A stretch of 64,000 bases of DNA from Natrialba taiwanensis DSM 12281 (GTDB taxonomy: Archaea > Halobacteriota > Halobacteria > Halobacteriales > Natrialbaceae), in contig NZ_AOIL01000042.1 in the NCBI RefSeq assembly GCF_000337595.1, forward strand, positions 74,805 to 138,804, written 5' to 3'. The notes below the pieces were generated by a model. The model did no database searches. It saw only the letters and a list, made by a program, of their open reading frames with translations, and was not told the DNA's origin. Made by a program: the position numbers and the translations under genes. Position 1 is the stretch's first letter, and the number at the start of each line of letters is the position of its first letter. Shown here one piece after another: positions 17,972-26,843 of this stretch.

Positions 17972-18984
17972 TCGTTGGTCACCCGTGGATCAAGCGTCGC
18001 ATAGAGCGCGTCGACCGCAATGTTGATCAGCACGAATCCGAGCGCGATAAAGACGATAATGCCCTGCATGAGCGGCCAGTCGCGTGCATTGAGCGCCTGA
18101 ATTAACCGATCACCGAGCCCGGGCCAGTTGAAGACGGTCTCCGTGATCACCGCCCCGCCGATCAGCGTCCCCAGTTGGAGCCCGAGGACGGTGATGATCG
18201 GGATCATCGTGTTCCGCAGGACGTGTTTGTACCGGATCAACACGTACGGAATTCCCTTCGCCTCGGTCGCGGTCACATAGGGTTTGCCGAACTCGTCGAT
18301 CATACCGCTTCGAGTCAATCGAGTGATCATCGCCGTGAAGTAGGTGCCGAGCGTGATCGCAGGCAGCATAATGTGGCGCACCCAGGTGAGTAAATCGCCT
18401 GCGTAGCCGGTCGTCACAAGCGTCATCACCGCTTCACCGAAACCGACCGGCCGTCGCCCCTGTGGGAAGGTAAATCCGAGGTAGGTTTCCATCGGGTCCT
18501 GCAGGAAAACGGCAAACAGCAGGATGAGCATCAATCCGAGCCAGAAGTTCGGCGTCGAGATGCCGAGCAACGAGAATAACGTTGCACCGTAATCGGCGGG
18601 CTCGTTCCGTCTCGAGGCGCTGATCACGCCGAGTGGCACCGCGATCACGATCGCGATGATCGTCGCCGCGATCGCCAACTCGAGGGTCGCCGGAACTCGT
18701 TCCAGAACCATCGCCGTCACCTCGCGACTCGACTGAAACGAGTAGCCGAAGTCGCCGGTGATCATTCCCTGCACGTAGTCTACATACTGGACGTAGATCG
18801 GTTCGTTTAGTCCGTACTGTTCTCTGACCTGATCGCGGATCTCGGGATCGGCCGCCGGGCCGACGATCAGATTCGCCGGATCACCCGGCGAAACTGCCCG
18901 CAGCGCGAACATAATCGTAATCACTCCCCAGATGACGAGTACCCCCTGCAGGAGCCGTTTTACCAGAAACTTTCCAATAGACAT
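17968..18984 (-). CDS. ABC transporter permease (OppB/DppB type)
   Basis: 338 residues, six membrane helices. Starts with the family-typical KFLVKRLLQGVLVIWGVITIMFALRAVSPGDP. The EAA-like coupling loop (PYVTATEAKGIPYVLIRYKHVLRNTMIP) lies at about residue 226-253. Follows the binding-protein gene by 87 bases. With the C-type permease and the two ATPases it makes a complete importer for peptides or a similar solute (nickel chelates and sugars are also moved by this class); the substrate is not fixed by the sequence. Confidence 0.93.
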   Translation of the reverse strand: MSIGKFLVKRLLQGVLVIWGVITIMFALRAVSPGDPANLIVGPAADPEIRDQVREQYGLNEPIYVQYVDYVQGMITGDFGYSFQSSREVTAMVLERVPATLELAIAATIIAIVIAVPLGVISASRRNEPADYGATLFSLLGISTPNFWLGLMLILLFAVFLQDPMETYLGFTFPQGRRPVGFGEAVMTLVTTGYAGDLLTWVRHIMLPAITLGTYFTAMITRLTRSGMIDEFGKPYVTATEAKGIPYVLIRYKHVLRNTMIPIITVLGLQLGTLIGGAVITETVFNWPGLGDRLIQALNARDWPLMQGIIVFIALGFVLINIAVDALYATLDPRVTNE

Positions 18985-19071
18985 GTACCCTCGTATGCGA
19001 AATTTCGTCTGCTTAGTGTGCGTGCATGCGTTTTATTGTCGATTCTTGTTCTTCGGAACTGTTCCGGCGGA

Positions 19072-20625
19072 CTACGGATTCATCTCCCAGACCCAGATAT
19101 TCTCGTCCTCGCGGGGCTCCCACTCGATGTCGTCGCGAATGCCGTAGATGCTCTCTTGCTGGTGGAGGAAAATCCACGGCGCTTTCTCGCGGGCCATCTC
19201 GTTGAGGTCCTGGAGCGCCTGTTCGCGCTCGTCCTGATCGTCGATGCCTTGACTCTCGGTTATCGCTGAATCCAGTTCCTCGTCTCGGAACGTCTGGACA
19301 CCGCCTCCCTCCTGGAAGAACCCGGAGACAGCGTAGTCGGTGTCACCCGTAATGACGCCCCACCCGATCAGGAAGAACGGAATCTCGTAGTTGTCCATTC
19401 CTGCCGAGTTCGCGTCCGAGACGACGCCGAAGTCGACGATGTTCGGCTCGCAACTGACGTTCTCGAGTTGATCTATCTGGTCGGCTACCCGCTCGGCGAC
19501 GGCGGCATCGTTGAGGTACCGGCCCTGCGGGGCAGTCAGTTCGATTTCGACGCCCGCGTAGCCGCTGTCCTCGACGAGCTGTTCAGCCTGCTCGATGTCC
19601 TGCGAGTAGTGCTCTAAGTCCGGGTTATGCCCGTTGACACCCGGCGGTGACGGCTGACTCATTGGGCTTCCAAACGAACTGAGCGAGCCGTCGATGATCG
19701 CCTGATTGTCGACCGCGTAGTTCATCGCCTGCCGGAACTCCTGGCTGTCGAAAGGTTCCGACTCGTTTTTCATCACGCAGAAGATGTTCCGGAAGCTGGT
19801 CACGCGCCGGACTTCGGTGCCGTCGTTGTCGTTTATCGTCTGTGTATCCTGCGGGAGGATGTTTATCGACATATCGCTCGACCCTGTCTCGACCGCGGTG
19901 GCACGGCCGTTTGACTCCGTGTCGGAGTTGAACGTCACGCGTTCGAACGGGGCTTCGTCTCCCCAGTAATCGTCGAATCGCTCGAGAACGATTTCGGTAT
20001 CGGGCGTGAAATCGACGACCTCGTAGGGCCCGGTTCCGTTGAAGATATCGGCCGAACTCCCCGCAATCGCCTCCTCCTCGCCGCCCTGCTCGCGGGTCCA
20101 CTCCGCGTTCATCGCGCGGGCGTAGTTGCCGAACTCGTACTCGGCGAGCGCCGCCGCACCGCTGTACTGGAACTCGACCGTCGTCTCGTCGACCGCCTCC
20201 GCTCCTTCGATGGAACCGAGCCCTGCAACCTGCGAGGAGGCCGGACCGAACTCGGCGTCGATCTGGCGCTGGAGCGTAAACGCCACGTCTTCTGCGGTCA
20301 GATCTTGCCCGTCGTGGAACTGCACGTCATCACGGAGCGTCATCTCGACCGAGCCATCACCGTGGTTCCAGTCTTCAACGACGCGACTTTCCGGTGCCTC
20401 GCCAGGTTGGACGTTGAACAGCGGTTCGTAGATGTGATCGAACACGTCGAAGTAGTCGCCGGTAATGTGATCGATCGGATCGACCGTATCCGGGAACTCC
20501 GAGAGCGTGATCGTGATCTCGTCGATTTCTTCGTCCCCGCCGTCTCCGAGACAGCCAGCAACCGCACTGAGACCGACCGTCGTCCCGGCAACACCGGTCA
20601 CTTTCAGCAGCGTTCGGCGATCCAT
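19072..20625 (-). CDS. Solute-binding lipoprotein of the peptide/nickel ABC importer (SBP family 5)
   Basis: 517 residues from the ATG at 20625, which puts the Tat signal at the very N-terminus (MDRRTLLKVTGVAG) followed by the lipobox AVAGC; the in-frame ATG at 20649 is less likely. The mature protein has the family-5 layout: ITITLSEFPDTVDPIDH, a VEDWNHGDGSVEMTLRDDVQFHDGQDLTAEDV segment (the usual W..DG..Y.F.LR..V.FHDG..), and a C-terminal part ending in APWIFLHQQ. It is lipid-anchored outside the cell and hands substrate to the permeases. A strong A/T box (20671-20682) lies about 50 bases upstream, so a short leader is expected. First gene of the five-gene operon. Confidence 0.93.
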   Translation of the reverse strand: MDRRTLLKVTGVAGTTVGLSAVAGCLGDGGDEEIDEITITLSEFPDTVDPIDHITGDYFDVFDHIYEPLFNVQPGEAPESRVVEDWNHGDGSVEMTLRDDVQFHDGQDLTAEDVAFTLQRQIDAEFGPASSQVAGLGSIEGAEAVDETTVEFQYSGAAALAEYEFGNYARAMNAEWTREQGGEEEAIAGSSADIFNGTGPYEVVDFTPDTEIVLERFDDYWGDEAPFERVTFNSDTESNGRATAVETGSSDMSINILPQDTQTINDNDGTEVRRVTSFRNIFCVMKNESEPFDSQEFRQAMNYAVDNQAIIDGSLSSFGSPMSQPSPPGVNGHNPDLEHYSQDIEQAEQLVEDSGYAGVEIELTAPQGRYLNDAAVAERVADQIDQLENVSCEPNIVDFGVVSDANSAGMDNYEIPFFLIGWGVITGDTDYAVSGFFQEGGGVQTFRDEELDSAITESQGIDDQDEREQALQDLNEMAREKAPWIFLHQQESIYGIRDDIEWEPREDENIWVWEMNP

Positions 20626-20670
20626 ACTCGTATTGTCAGCACCCTGCATACCCTGGACATAGCAGGACTG

Positions 20671-20682
20671 TTATTTATATAT
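20671..20682 (-). promoter_or_regulatory. TATA-like promoter of the ABC importer operon
   Basis: On the minus strand the box reads atatataaataa, a close match to the archaeal TATA element. Expected transcription start is near 20650, giving a leader of about 25 bases before the binding-protein ATG at 20625. Confidence 0.6.
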
Positions 20683-20858
20683 GTTGGTGGCCGGCCACAC
20701 ATCACACGGGTGACTGTCTTTCGCGCACGTGAACTGATGGACAAGCGTCCATTGCCAGCGACTCTTTTCGGTTGAAACGAACGTCTGATTTTCAACCAGC
20801 AGAACCAGTTTCTGAGTCGCGCCATAAGCTTAAGTTCCCTACAGTCCGTATCACAGAT

Positions 20859-21515
20859 ATGGCCGCTCACGGCCGGTCCGCACTGCGGGACCTGTTCGAC
20901 GAGTCGCCCACACCTCATATTGCACACCCTCCTCGGACGCATCATCGCGACTTCTACGTCGCGACCGACGGCTCGTTCCGGGAGTCCGGTGGTGGATTGG
21001 GCGCTGTTATCGAAACGCGCGACGGCACCCGCGTCGCACGCATCGCGACGACGGATACGCCGCCGGACAACAACGTTGCCGAGTATCGCGCACTTCATCT
21101 CGGTCTCGATGTCCTCGCCGCACGAGCACCGCGCGATGCCTCCGTCGGCGTCCTCATCGACCACGACGCCCTCGCGAGCAACGTCAACAACACTATTCTG
21201 GCAACGAGCCACCCCGACGGCAAGCCGCCACGGCCCGTCTCGATTCCGGCCGCAACGCGCTATCACTGGCGCGGCATCCAGGCTCGCCTTACCGGCTTCG
21301 GTGCCGTCCGCGCCGCACGAATCGATAGCGACCAGAACCCCGCACACCCACTCGCCAACACGCCCGGCCGGTACCAGCACCTCTCTCACGAACCGGCACG
21401 CTGTGTCCTGCCGGACCCGCCACAGTCTTCCGGTCCCGATCCCGGCGATCCGACGCCATCGGAGTTCCCGCCGCCATCGCGAGCCGACCGCAACAACAAG
21501 CAGGCGTCGGACTAA
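20859..21515 (+). CDS. Ribonuclease H-like protein (RNase HI fold)
   Basis: 218 residues from the ATG at 20859. An A/T box (cataagcttaag, 20823-20834) about 30 bases upstream fits leaderless transcription from that start and argues against the upstream frame start at 20772. The RNase H core is clear: YVATDGSF (Asp37), GGGLGAVIE strand, NNVAEYRALHLGLDVL (Glu75), VLIDHDA (Asp101/103) and RIDSDQNPAHPLAN (Asp156/158), giving the DEDD metal-ligand set. It should cleave RNA in RNA-DNA hybrids. The last 45 residues are a Pro-rich disordered tail. Divergent from the ABC operon. Confidence 0.85.
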   Translation: MAAHGRSALRDLFDESPTPHIAHPPRTHHRDFYVATDGSFRESGGGLGAVIETRDGTRVARIATTDTPPDNNVAEYRALHLGLDVLAARAPRDASVGVLIDHDALASNVNNTILATSHPDGKPPRPVSIPAATRYHWRGIQARLTGFGAVRAARIDSDQNPAHPLANTPGRYQHLSHEPARCVLPDPPQSSGPDPGDPTPSEFPPPSRADRNNKQASD

Positions 21516-21706
21516 CGCCTGATACGGTCTGCTGTCAGTCAGTTTCCTCGCCCCTGCGATCGGTCCTGCGAGTCGTCGAGAACTCGGTACAGCAGCCCGT
21601 CTGACACGGTCTTCGCGGCATCCGCGGTATCCAGACATCCGAACGACTCCTCATTCAACACCCGGAATCGCCATCGTTATTTCACCGCTCCAGAGAGTCG
21701 TCCCCG

Positions 21707-22273
21707 ATGAGCCTTCGCGTCGCCGCCGCCGCCCCCTTCGTTCAACACGGCACGAACCGCCTCGAGGAAAGCGAGTTCGTCGTCGCCCTCTCGCTCGACC
21801 GCGACTGGTTCTCCCCCGACCAGTCGAAACGCCTGATCGACGTCGCCACCCAGGACGGCCTCCTCGAACCCGACGGCACCGAACTCGTCGCCACCTTCGA
21901 TCCGTCGTCGATCACGATCCCCGAGGACTTCGTGCCGGACGACGACATTCTCACCGAACGGTCCGCGTTCGAACGCGTCCTCGGCGCCCTCGTCGCCGAC
22001 GGCGTGGCGAAACACGAGGCCGTCGGCGCGATTAACGCCCTCCAGAGCGACCTCGCCGTCACCATCGAAACCGCTGCCGTCGTCTACGCCCGCCGCGAAG
22101 GCATCGACGTCAGCGACCTCGTTCCCACCGCCCGCGCTGAACTCGTCAACGACGGTGGTGACGTCGATTCGGAACCGGAACCGGAACGCAAACCTGGTGC
22201 CGGAGCCGAAGCCGAAGCCACCTCCAACTCCAAAACTACATCTGAAGCCGGAGTAGAAGCCGAAGAGCGTTAA
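21707..22273 (+). CDS. DUF2240 family protein
   Basis: 188 residues. MSLRVAAAAPFVQHGTNRLEESEFVVALSLDRDWFSPDQ followed by an acidic alpha-helical region matches the archaeal DUF2240 family, of unknown function. EFVVALSLDRDWFSPDQSKRLIDVATQDGLLE looks like a winged-helix segment. The C-terminal 45 residues are low complexity (repeated EPEP, EAEA) and disordered. The next gene follows 22 bases later on the same strand, so the pair is probably an operon. Confidence 0.85.
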   Translation: MSLRVAAAAPFVQHGTNRLEESEFVVALSLDRDWFSPDQSKRLIDVATQDGLLEPDGTELVATFDPSSITIPEDFVPDDDILTERSAFERVLGALVADGVAKHEAVGAINALQSDLAVTIETAAVVYARREGIDVSDLVPTARAELVNDGGDVDSEPEPERKPGAGAEAEATSNSKTTSEAGVEAEER

Positions 22274-22295
22274 CCCTCGCTATCCCACCACCAGC

Positions 22296-22742
22296 ATGGT
22301 CGAAGACCGGACAACCGACGGCACGCGAATCGCACAACTGCTCTCCTCCGAACTCGACGGCCGCGAGGACGGTGAACTCGCGGCTCTCGCCGTCACAAAT
22401 GCCGATCGAGATGTCGATCCGACGGTCGACGGTGTTCGCGCATACGACGTGACGATCACGGGCGACAGTGGAGACGATGACGGCGATGTCGCCACCGACA
22501 ACCCCGCCGGTGAGCGACTCGCACAGGTGTTCGTCCATCCCGACCGTTCCCACCTCGAGTTCACTGCGGGACAGGACGTTGCGGCCGAGGCCGCTGCGAA
22601 CGAGGGGCTTCGCGTTCGACCGAAGGCGACCCAGCCGCCGCGAACGCTGGTGTTCGTCGAGAGCGGTGCCGAAGTCAAGCGCGCGACGGACGTCGTGCAG
22701 GCGGTCGTGCGCGAGGAAGGAGTGGACGGAGCGAGCACGTAG
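22296..22742 (+). CDS. Conserved haloarchaeal hypothetical protein
   Basis: 148 residues, soluble and acidic. Visible elements are an N-terminal helix (TRIAQLLSSELDGRE), strands LAALAVTNAD and VRAYDVTI, a central acidic loop, and a basic C-terminal region (LRVRPKATQPPRTLVFVESGAEVKRATDVVQAVVREEG). No family recognised. It is linked to the DUF2240 gene by short spacing and converges on the antiporter gene (14 bases between ends). Confidence 0.75.
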   Translation: MVEDRTTDGTRIAQLLSSELDGREDGELAALAVTNADRDVDPTVDGVRAYDVTITGDSGDDDGDVATDNPAGERLAQVFVHPDRSHLEFTAGQDVAAEAAANEGLRVRPKATQPPRTLVFVESGAEVKRATDVVQAVVREEGVDGAST

Positions 22743-22756
22743 CGGTCGGACGCTGG

Positions 22757-24058
22757 TCAATCGTCGCCCGGTTGCGGTATCCCGTCGCCGGCATTTTCGA
22801 GTCGCGGCACGACAATTGCCTCGATTCGGTCGGAGTGTTGCATGAGCGTCGTCCCGAGCACGCTCATGACGAGCACGTACCCGATAGCGAAGGCGTAGAT
22901 CGTGTCGGCAGTCCCCGCGGCGAGGCTGGTCCCGGCACCGCTGATGGCGAGACTCGCGATGATCAGCGAGAACTCGCCGCGGGTCGTCATTCCGAGCCCG
23001 ACTCGGACCGACCGCTGAACATCGAGATCGTAGAGACGCCCCCCGAGATAGCCGCTGACGAGTTTCGTCGGGGCCGTCAGCACGACGCCCGCAGCGATCG
23101 CCGCGAGGACGAACCCATCGGCGAACAGCATCGGGTCCGTCCGAATCCCGATCCAGACGAAAAACACCGCCGCGAAGGTATCCCGGAGCGGTTCGAGCAA
23201 GTTCTCGAGATCGTGAACGTGATCCGTCGAGGAGAACGCCATTCCAACGAAGAAGGCGGCGACCGCCTCGCTCACGCCGAGTGCCAGTGCCACACCGGAC
23301 ACGAATATCGTGATGCCGAGCGCACGCAAGACGAAGAACTCGTGAGAGTCCGTTTCGAGACTGCGCTGGACCCAGTCGGTTCCGAACGAGACGGCAAGCA
23401 ACAAGACCAGGAGAAATCCGACCGCGATGCCGATCTGACCGAGCGCCTCGCCGACATCGCCGCCACCGCCGACGAGCACCGACGCAATCGCCAGATAGAC
23501 GGCGATAACGAGGTCCTCGTAGACCAGCGTCCCGAGCAGCGGCTCCGATTCGTCGTTTGCGATCCAGCCCAGATCGATGATCGACTTCGTAATGATCGCA
23601 CTCGAGGAAATGTAGACGATCCCCGCCGTGAGAAACGCGGGCAGTATCCCGTCGAAAAGAATCCAGCCGAGACCCAGTCCCGCACTGAAGTTGACGACGA
23701 AATCGACAGTCCCCACCTTTCCGATCCGATCTCTCGCCTGGATTAGGCGGTCGAGATTGAACTCGAGGCCGAGAAAGAACAACAACAGAACGATCCCGAC
23801 CTCGGCACTGACGTGAACGAAGTCTGTGTCGGCGAGTGCACCGTCACTGAGCGACGCAACCAGATCGACGCCACGGACCGTCCACTCCACGCCGAGTGGA
23901 CCCGGGAGTTCACCGAGGACGTGCGGACCCAGCAGTATCCCGATGAGGATATACCACGGAATCACCGATTGGTTGATCCGCTGGGCGACGAGTCCGGCGA
24001 CTCCTGCCGCTCCGAATAGGACTCCCAAATCGATCAGTGCGGTCGATTCAGCCGCCAC
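22757..24058 (-). CDS. CPA2 monovalent cation:proton antiporter (KefB/KhtU type)
   Basis: 433 residues, about 12-13 membrane helices, no fused TrkA-N domain. Family features include GLVAQRINQSVIPWYILIGILLGPHVLG at the start, LLFFLGLEFNLDRL, and TRGEFSLIIASLA near residue 345. It moves K+ or Na+ against protons across the cytoplasmic membrane. The regulatory domain is a separate gene 35 bases upstream, the arrangement of KhtTU (Bacillus), which handles K+ efflux in response to methylglyoxal adducts. The nearby methylglyoxal synthase makes that comparison meaningful. Confidence 0.92.
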   Translation of the reverse strand: MAAESTALIDLGVLFGAAGVAGLVAQRINQSVIPWYILIGILLGPHVLGELPGPLGVEWTVRGVDLVASLSDGALADTDFVHVSAEVGIVLLLFFLGLEFNLDRLIQARDRIGKVGTVDFVVNFSAGLGLGWILFDGILPAFLTAGIVYISSSAIITKSIIDLGWIANDESEPLLGTLVYEDLVIAVYLAIASVLVGGGGDVGEALGQIGIAVGFLLVLLLAVSFGTDWVQRSLETDSHEFFVLRALGITIFVSGVALALGVSEAVAAFFVGMAFSSTDHVHDLENLLEPLRDTFAAVFFVWIGIRTDPMLFADGFVLAAIAAGVVLTAPTKLVSGYLGGRLYDLDVQRSVRVGLGMTTRGEFSLIIASLAISGAGTSLAAGTADTIYAFAIGYVLVMSVLGTTLMQHSDRIEAIVVPRLENAGDGIPQPGDD

Positions 24059-24093
24059 TCGAGCTCACCTCGGAAACTCCCGCCACCGGAGAC

Positions 24094-24594
24094 TCAATCC
24101 TCGTCTCCAGTCTGGGATTCGAGCAACGTTTCGAACTCGCGACAGTCCTCTCGGTCCCCGACGACGACGAGCGTGTCGTCGGCTTTGATCACCGTCTCGG
24201 GATCAGGCGGCGCGATTACCTCGCCCGCACGCTGGATTGCGACGATGGAGACGCCGGTTCGTTCTCTGATCCGTGCATCGGCGAGACTCCGTCCGGCGAG
24301 TGCAGCGCCCTCGCTCACGCTGTACCATTCGAGAAACGTATCGTCGGAGAGAATCGTCTCTACGCGTTCGGTCTGAACCGGCTGGAAGTACGCCCCTTCG
24401 AGGATCGTGCCGATCTTCCGCGCGAGCCGATCCGACGCCTCGAATAATTTCTCGCTGTCGGCGTCCGGATCCGGTTTTCGATACACCTCCCGCTTTCCCG
24501 TATTGTGGGTGACGATAACGAGGCGTTCGTCGTTTTCGAGTTCGACCTCGAACTTCTTTCCAACCCCCGGGAGGTCGCTCTCGTAGATGGTCAT
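24094..24594 (-). CDS. Antiporter regulatory subunit with RCK-C domain (KhtT type)
   Basis: 166 residues. The N-terminal 70 residues (MTIYESDLPGVGKKFEVELENDERLVIVTHNTGKREVYRK) are the KhtT/TrkA-associated domain; residues 80-160 are an RCK-C (TrkA-C) ligand-binding domain with GRSLADARIRERTGVSIVAIQRAGEVI and DTLVVVGDRED. It should be cytoplasmic and gate the antiporter encoded 35 bases downstream, probably in response to a small ligand or pH. Likely co-transcribed with the antiporter. Confidence 0.92.
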   Translation of the reverse strand: MTIYESDLPGVGKKFEVELENDERLVIVTHNTGKREVYRKPDPDADSEKLFEASDRLARKIGTILEGAYFQPVQTERVETILSDDTFLEWYSVSEGAALAGRSLADARIRERTGVSIVAIQRAGEVIAPPDPETVIKADDTLVVVGDREDCREFETLLESQTGDED

Positions 24595-24785
24595 ACACGA
24601 ACCAGGCAGGCCGTGATATTAAAATCCGTGACACACCACGGACGAGTCGATGGCGGATGGGACAGTGGTTCATTGAGGTGTTGTCATCTCTGATTGGTGA
24701 ACTGCTGTGATGCTGGGTGGGGAGGATGAGCGGACAGTCGAATACTGGTCTGATTGACACTTCTTCAGCGAGATATTGCACGCGG

Positions 24786-25160
24786 TCAGCCGGTCTCTGC
24801 AAGTCCCTCGATGAGAAACGTCGCAGACGCGAGGTTCGTCGCCAGGGCCGTGTCGTGAACGTCACAGATCCGTAACAGCGCCGAGATATCCGGCTCGTGG
24901 GGCTGGGCACGAAGCGGATCGCGCAGGAAGATGACGCCGTCGATCATCCCCGCTGCGACCTCCGCGCCGATCATCAGATCACCGCCGTACGGGCCCGACT
25001 CCTTGCGTTCGACCTCGAGTTCAGTTTCCGTCTGGAGGCGCTTCCCAGTCGTTCCGGTCGCGACGAGATCGCAGGTCGCAAGGGCGTCCTCGTAGCGCTC
25101 GGCGAACTCGATCAAGGCCGGTTTCTCCTCGTCGTGGGCGATCAGTGCGAGGCGACTCAT
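24786..25160 (-). CDS. mgsA: Methylglyoxal synthase
   Basis: 124 residues, slightly shorter than the bacterial enzyme (about 150). Converts dihydroxyacetone phosphate to methylglyoxal and phosphate. The active-site set is complete: IAHDEEK (His/Asp pair), ATGTTG phosphate loop, SGPYGGD (catalytic Asp), FLRDPL (Asp) and QPHEPDISALLR (His and Asp). It lies upstream of the KhtT/KhtU-type pair on the same strand (191 bases apart) and divergent from a glyoxalase-fold gene. The group looks like a methylglyoxal production-and-protection module. Confidence 0.93.
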   Translation of the reverse strand: MSRLALIAHDEEKPALIEFAERYEDALATCDLVATGTTGKRLQTETELEVERKESGPYGGDLMIGAEVAAGMIDGVIFLRDPLRAQPHEPDISALLRICDVHDTALATNLASATFLIEGLAETG

Positions 25161-25434
25161 ATCGGATTGTCGAGTGCGGTGACTGTAATAGTATCCCCGC
25201 TGGTTGCTTCAGTTCGGATGATGCTGTCACCAGCTGCTGGGACGAACTCGCCGATCGACCCAATCGGGACGGACGGCTATCAGCCGGTTCCGGCGCACCT
25301 GCGCCCGTCCTGCGGGCGCGCTGGGAACTCGGGGCAGCACCCGTTCGAGACGAGCGAGGGGGATCGAGGGAGCCAAGAGGATCGATCCAATCCAGAGCCG
25401 AACGTTTTTTCGGCCGGGCTTCCGGACGTTCGCT

Positions 25435-25887
25435 ATGCCACCGATCCACTCCGACACGGACACTCACCACGTTGGGATTACCGTCAGCGACCTCGATACC
25501 GTCCTCCCGTTTTACCGCGATGTACTCGGCCTCTCGGTCGCTGACGAGTTCACCGTTGCCGGTCCTGAACTCGCCGACGCGATTGATGTCGACGGCGCGA
25601 GCGGGACGTTCGTGCATCTCGAGGGCGAGGGAGAGGGTGAGGGCCCCCGGAACTGCCGCGTCGAACTCGTCGAGTTCGAACCGGCGGTTCGCGAGGTGCC
25701 GGCCGCGGGACTCAATCAGCCGGGCGCGATGCACGTCGGCCTCGAAGTTGGTGATCTCGCGGCGTTCGACGAGGCGTTGCCGGCGGATGTGACGACGTTG
25801 AGCGGGCCGCAAACGACGGAAAGCGGGACGACGATCATGTTTTTGCGCGACCCGGAGGGGAATCTCGTCGAGGTGCTCGAACCGTAG
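25435..25887 (+). CDS. VOC (glyoxalase I-like) protein
   Basis: 150 residues, two beta-alpha-beta-beta-beta modules. Module 1 begins HHVGITVSDLDTVLPFYRDVLGL (metal ligand His) and ends CRVELVEF (Glu); module 2 begins MHVGLEVGDLAAF (His) and ends FLRDPEGNLVEVLEP (Glu). All four glyoxalase-I-type metal ligands are therefore present. Family members are glyoxalases, methylmalonyl-CoA epimerases and dioxygenases; the position beside methylglyoxal synthase favours a methylglyoxal-related lyase. Haloarchaea lack glutathione and use gamma-glutamylcysteine, so the thiol partner, if any, would be that compound. This is inference. Confidence 0.88.
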   Translation: MPPIHSDTDTHHVGITVSDLDTVLPFYRDVLGLSVADEFTVAGPELADAIDVDGASGTFVHLEGEGEGEGPRNCRVELVEFEPAVREVPAAGLNQPGAMHVGLEVGDLAAFDEALPADVTTLSGPQTTESGTTIMFLRDPEGNLVEVLEP

Positions 25888-26014
25888 CGAACCGACGAGT
25901 CGCCGTCCCGATGCCGTGTTGGCTCCGGTTCCGGACGGCCGTGAGAACCATGCACTTGCTTCCGACGCCCTCCGCGATTTCGATCGTTGACGGTCGATTT
26001 GCTACCGTGGCTGC

Positions 26015-26554
26015 TCAGTCGAGAAACCGTTCTGTCCCGGGGATTTCGTCCGCCTCGGCCGGAAGGTCATCGAACCAGCCCGCATCCTCGACCGGGTCGC
26101 CCTCGGGGGTAGCCGCCTCGAGGTCGTAGCTACCGGAAACCGGCGAGGCGCTGAAGATGACGAACCCTCGAGATGCCGTTTTCGTCCCGTCTTCCGTCCG
26201 GACGCGGATATCCCAGACGCCTTCGATCGCATCGAGTGTGACGGTGAAACCGATGGTCTCCTGAATGTGCGTCGTAATTCTCGCGGCGAAGTCCTCCTCG
26301 GGGGCGACCGTTGCGACGGGAATTTTCCACGCGCACGTGTCGGTGAGCCGCCGGAAGAGCAGGTCGCCATCGGAGTTCGTGATCCCTGCTCCGGCGAGAT
26401 CAGCGAGGGCTGCGACTTGCTCGACGAGTTCATCATCGACAACATCCGTCTGTTCGTGAAACGGGATGTCATCGCGATTGCGCAGCGCTTCGTGGTCGAT
26501 AACTGGTCCGGTGGCCGTCGGTGGAGATTCGTCCCCAGTGTGGTGACGTGGCAT
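26015..26554 (-). CDS. Degenerate Nudix-fold protein
   Basis: 179 residues from the ATG at 26554 (MPRHHTGDES); the upstream ATG at 26698 would add a non-conserved 48 residues. The middle reads as a Nudix fold: GAGITNSDGDLLFRRLTDT, CAWKIPVATVAPEEDFAARI, then THIQETIGFTVTLDAIEGVWDIRV. In true Nudix hydrolases the box is GX5EX7REUXEEXGU; here the RExxEE part is replaced (TTHIQETIG), so metal-dependent hydrolysis is doubtful. It may be a binding or regulatory relative. No operon partner. Confidence 0.65.
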   Translation of the reverse strand: MPRHHTGDESPPTATGPVIDHEALRNRDDIPFHEQTDVVDDELVEQVAALADLAGAGITNSDGDLLFRRLTDTCAWKIPVATVAPEEDFAARITTHIQETIGFTVTLDAIEGVWDIRVRTEDGTKTASRGFVIFSASPVSGSYDLEAATPEGDPVEDAGWFDDLPAEADEIPGTERFLD

Positions 26555-26843
26555 TGTGCAGGTGACTGCAATCGGTGTAGTTGCTGGCTCTCGTGCCGTC
26601 GATGGCTCTGTCTCCGTGGATCGTGAACTCGTCCGCTGAACAACGGCAGTATGAACACCGTAATTCCTCTCTACAGGTAGGAATAAAAATGATTTCATCG
26701 AGCGCCGCAGTGGTTCCCTGTCAGTATCGAAACCAGCAGGCCGTGTGATCTCGACTTGGTCGTCGAACTGATACGGACTGCTGTAAATGCGAGTCTCGCG
26801 ACTGTTGGTGAACGAGGAGACTGCGCGTAGCTACTACCGCGCC

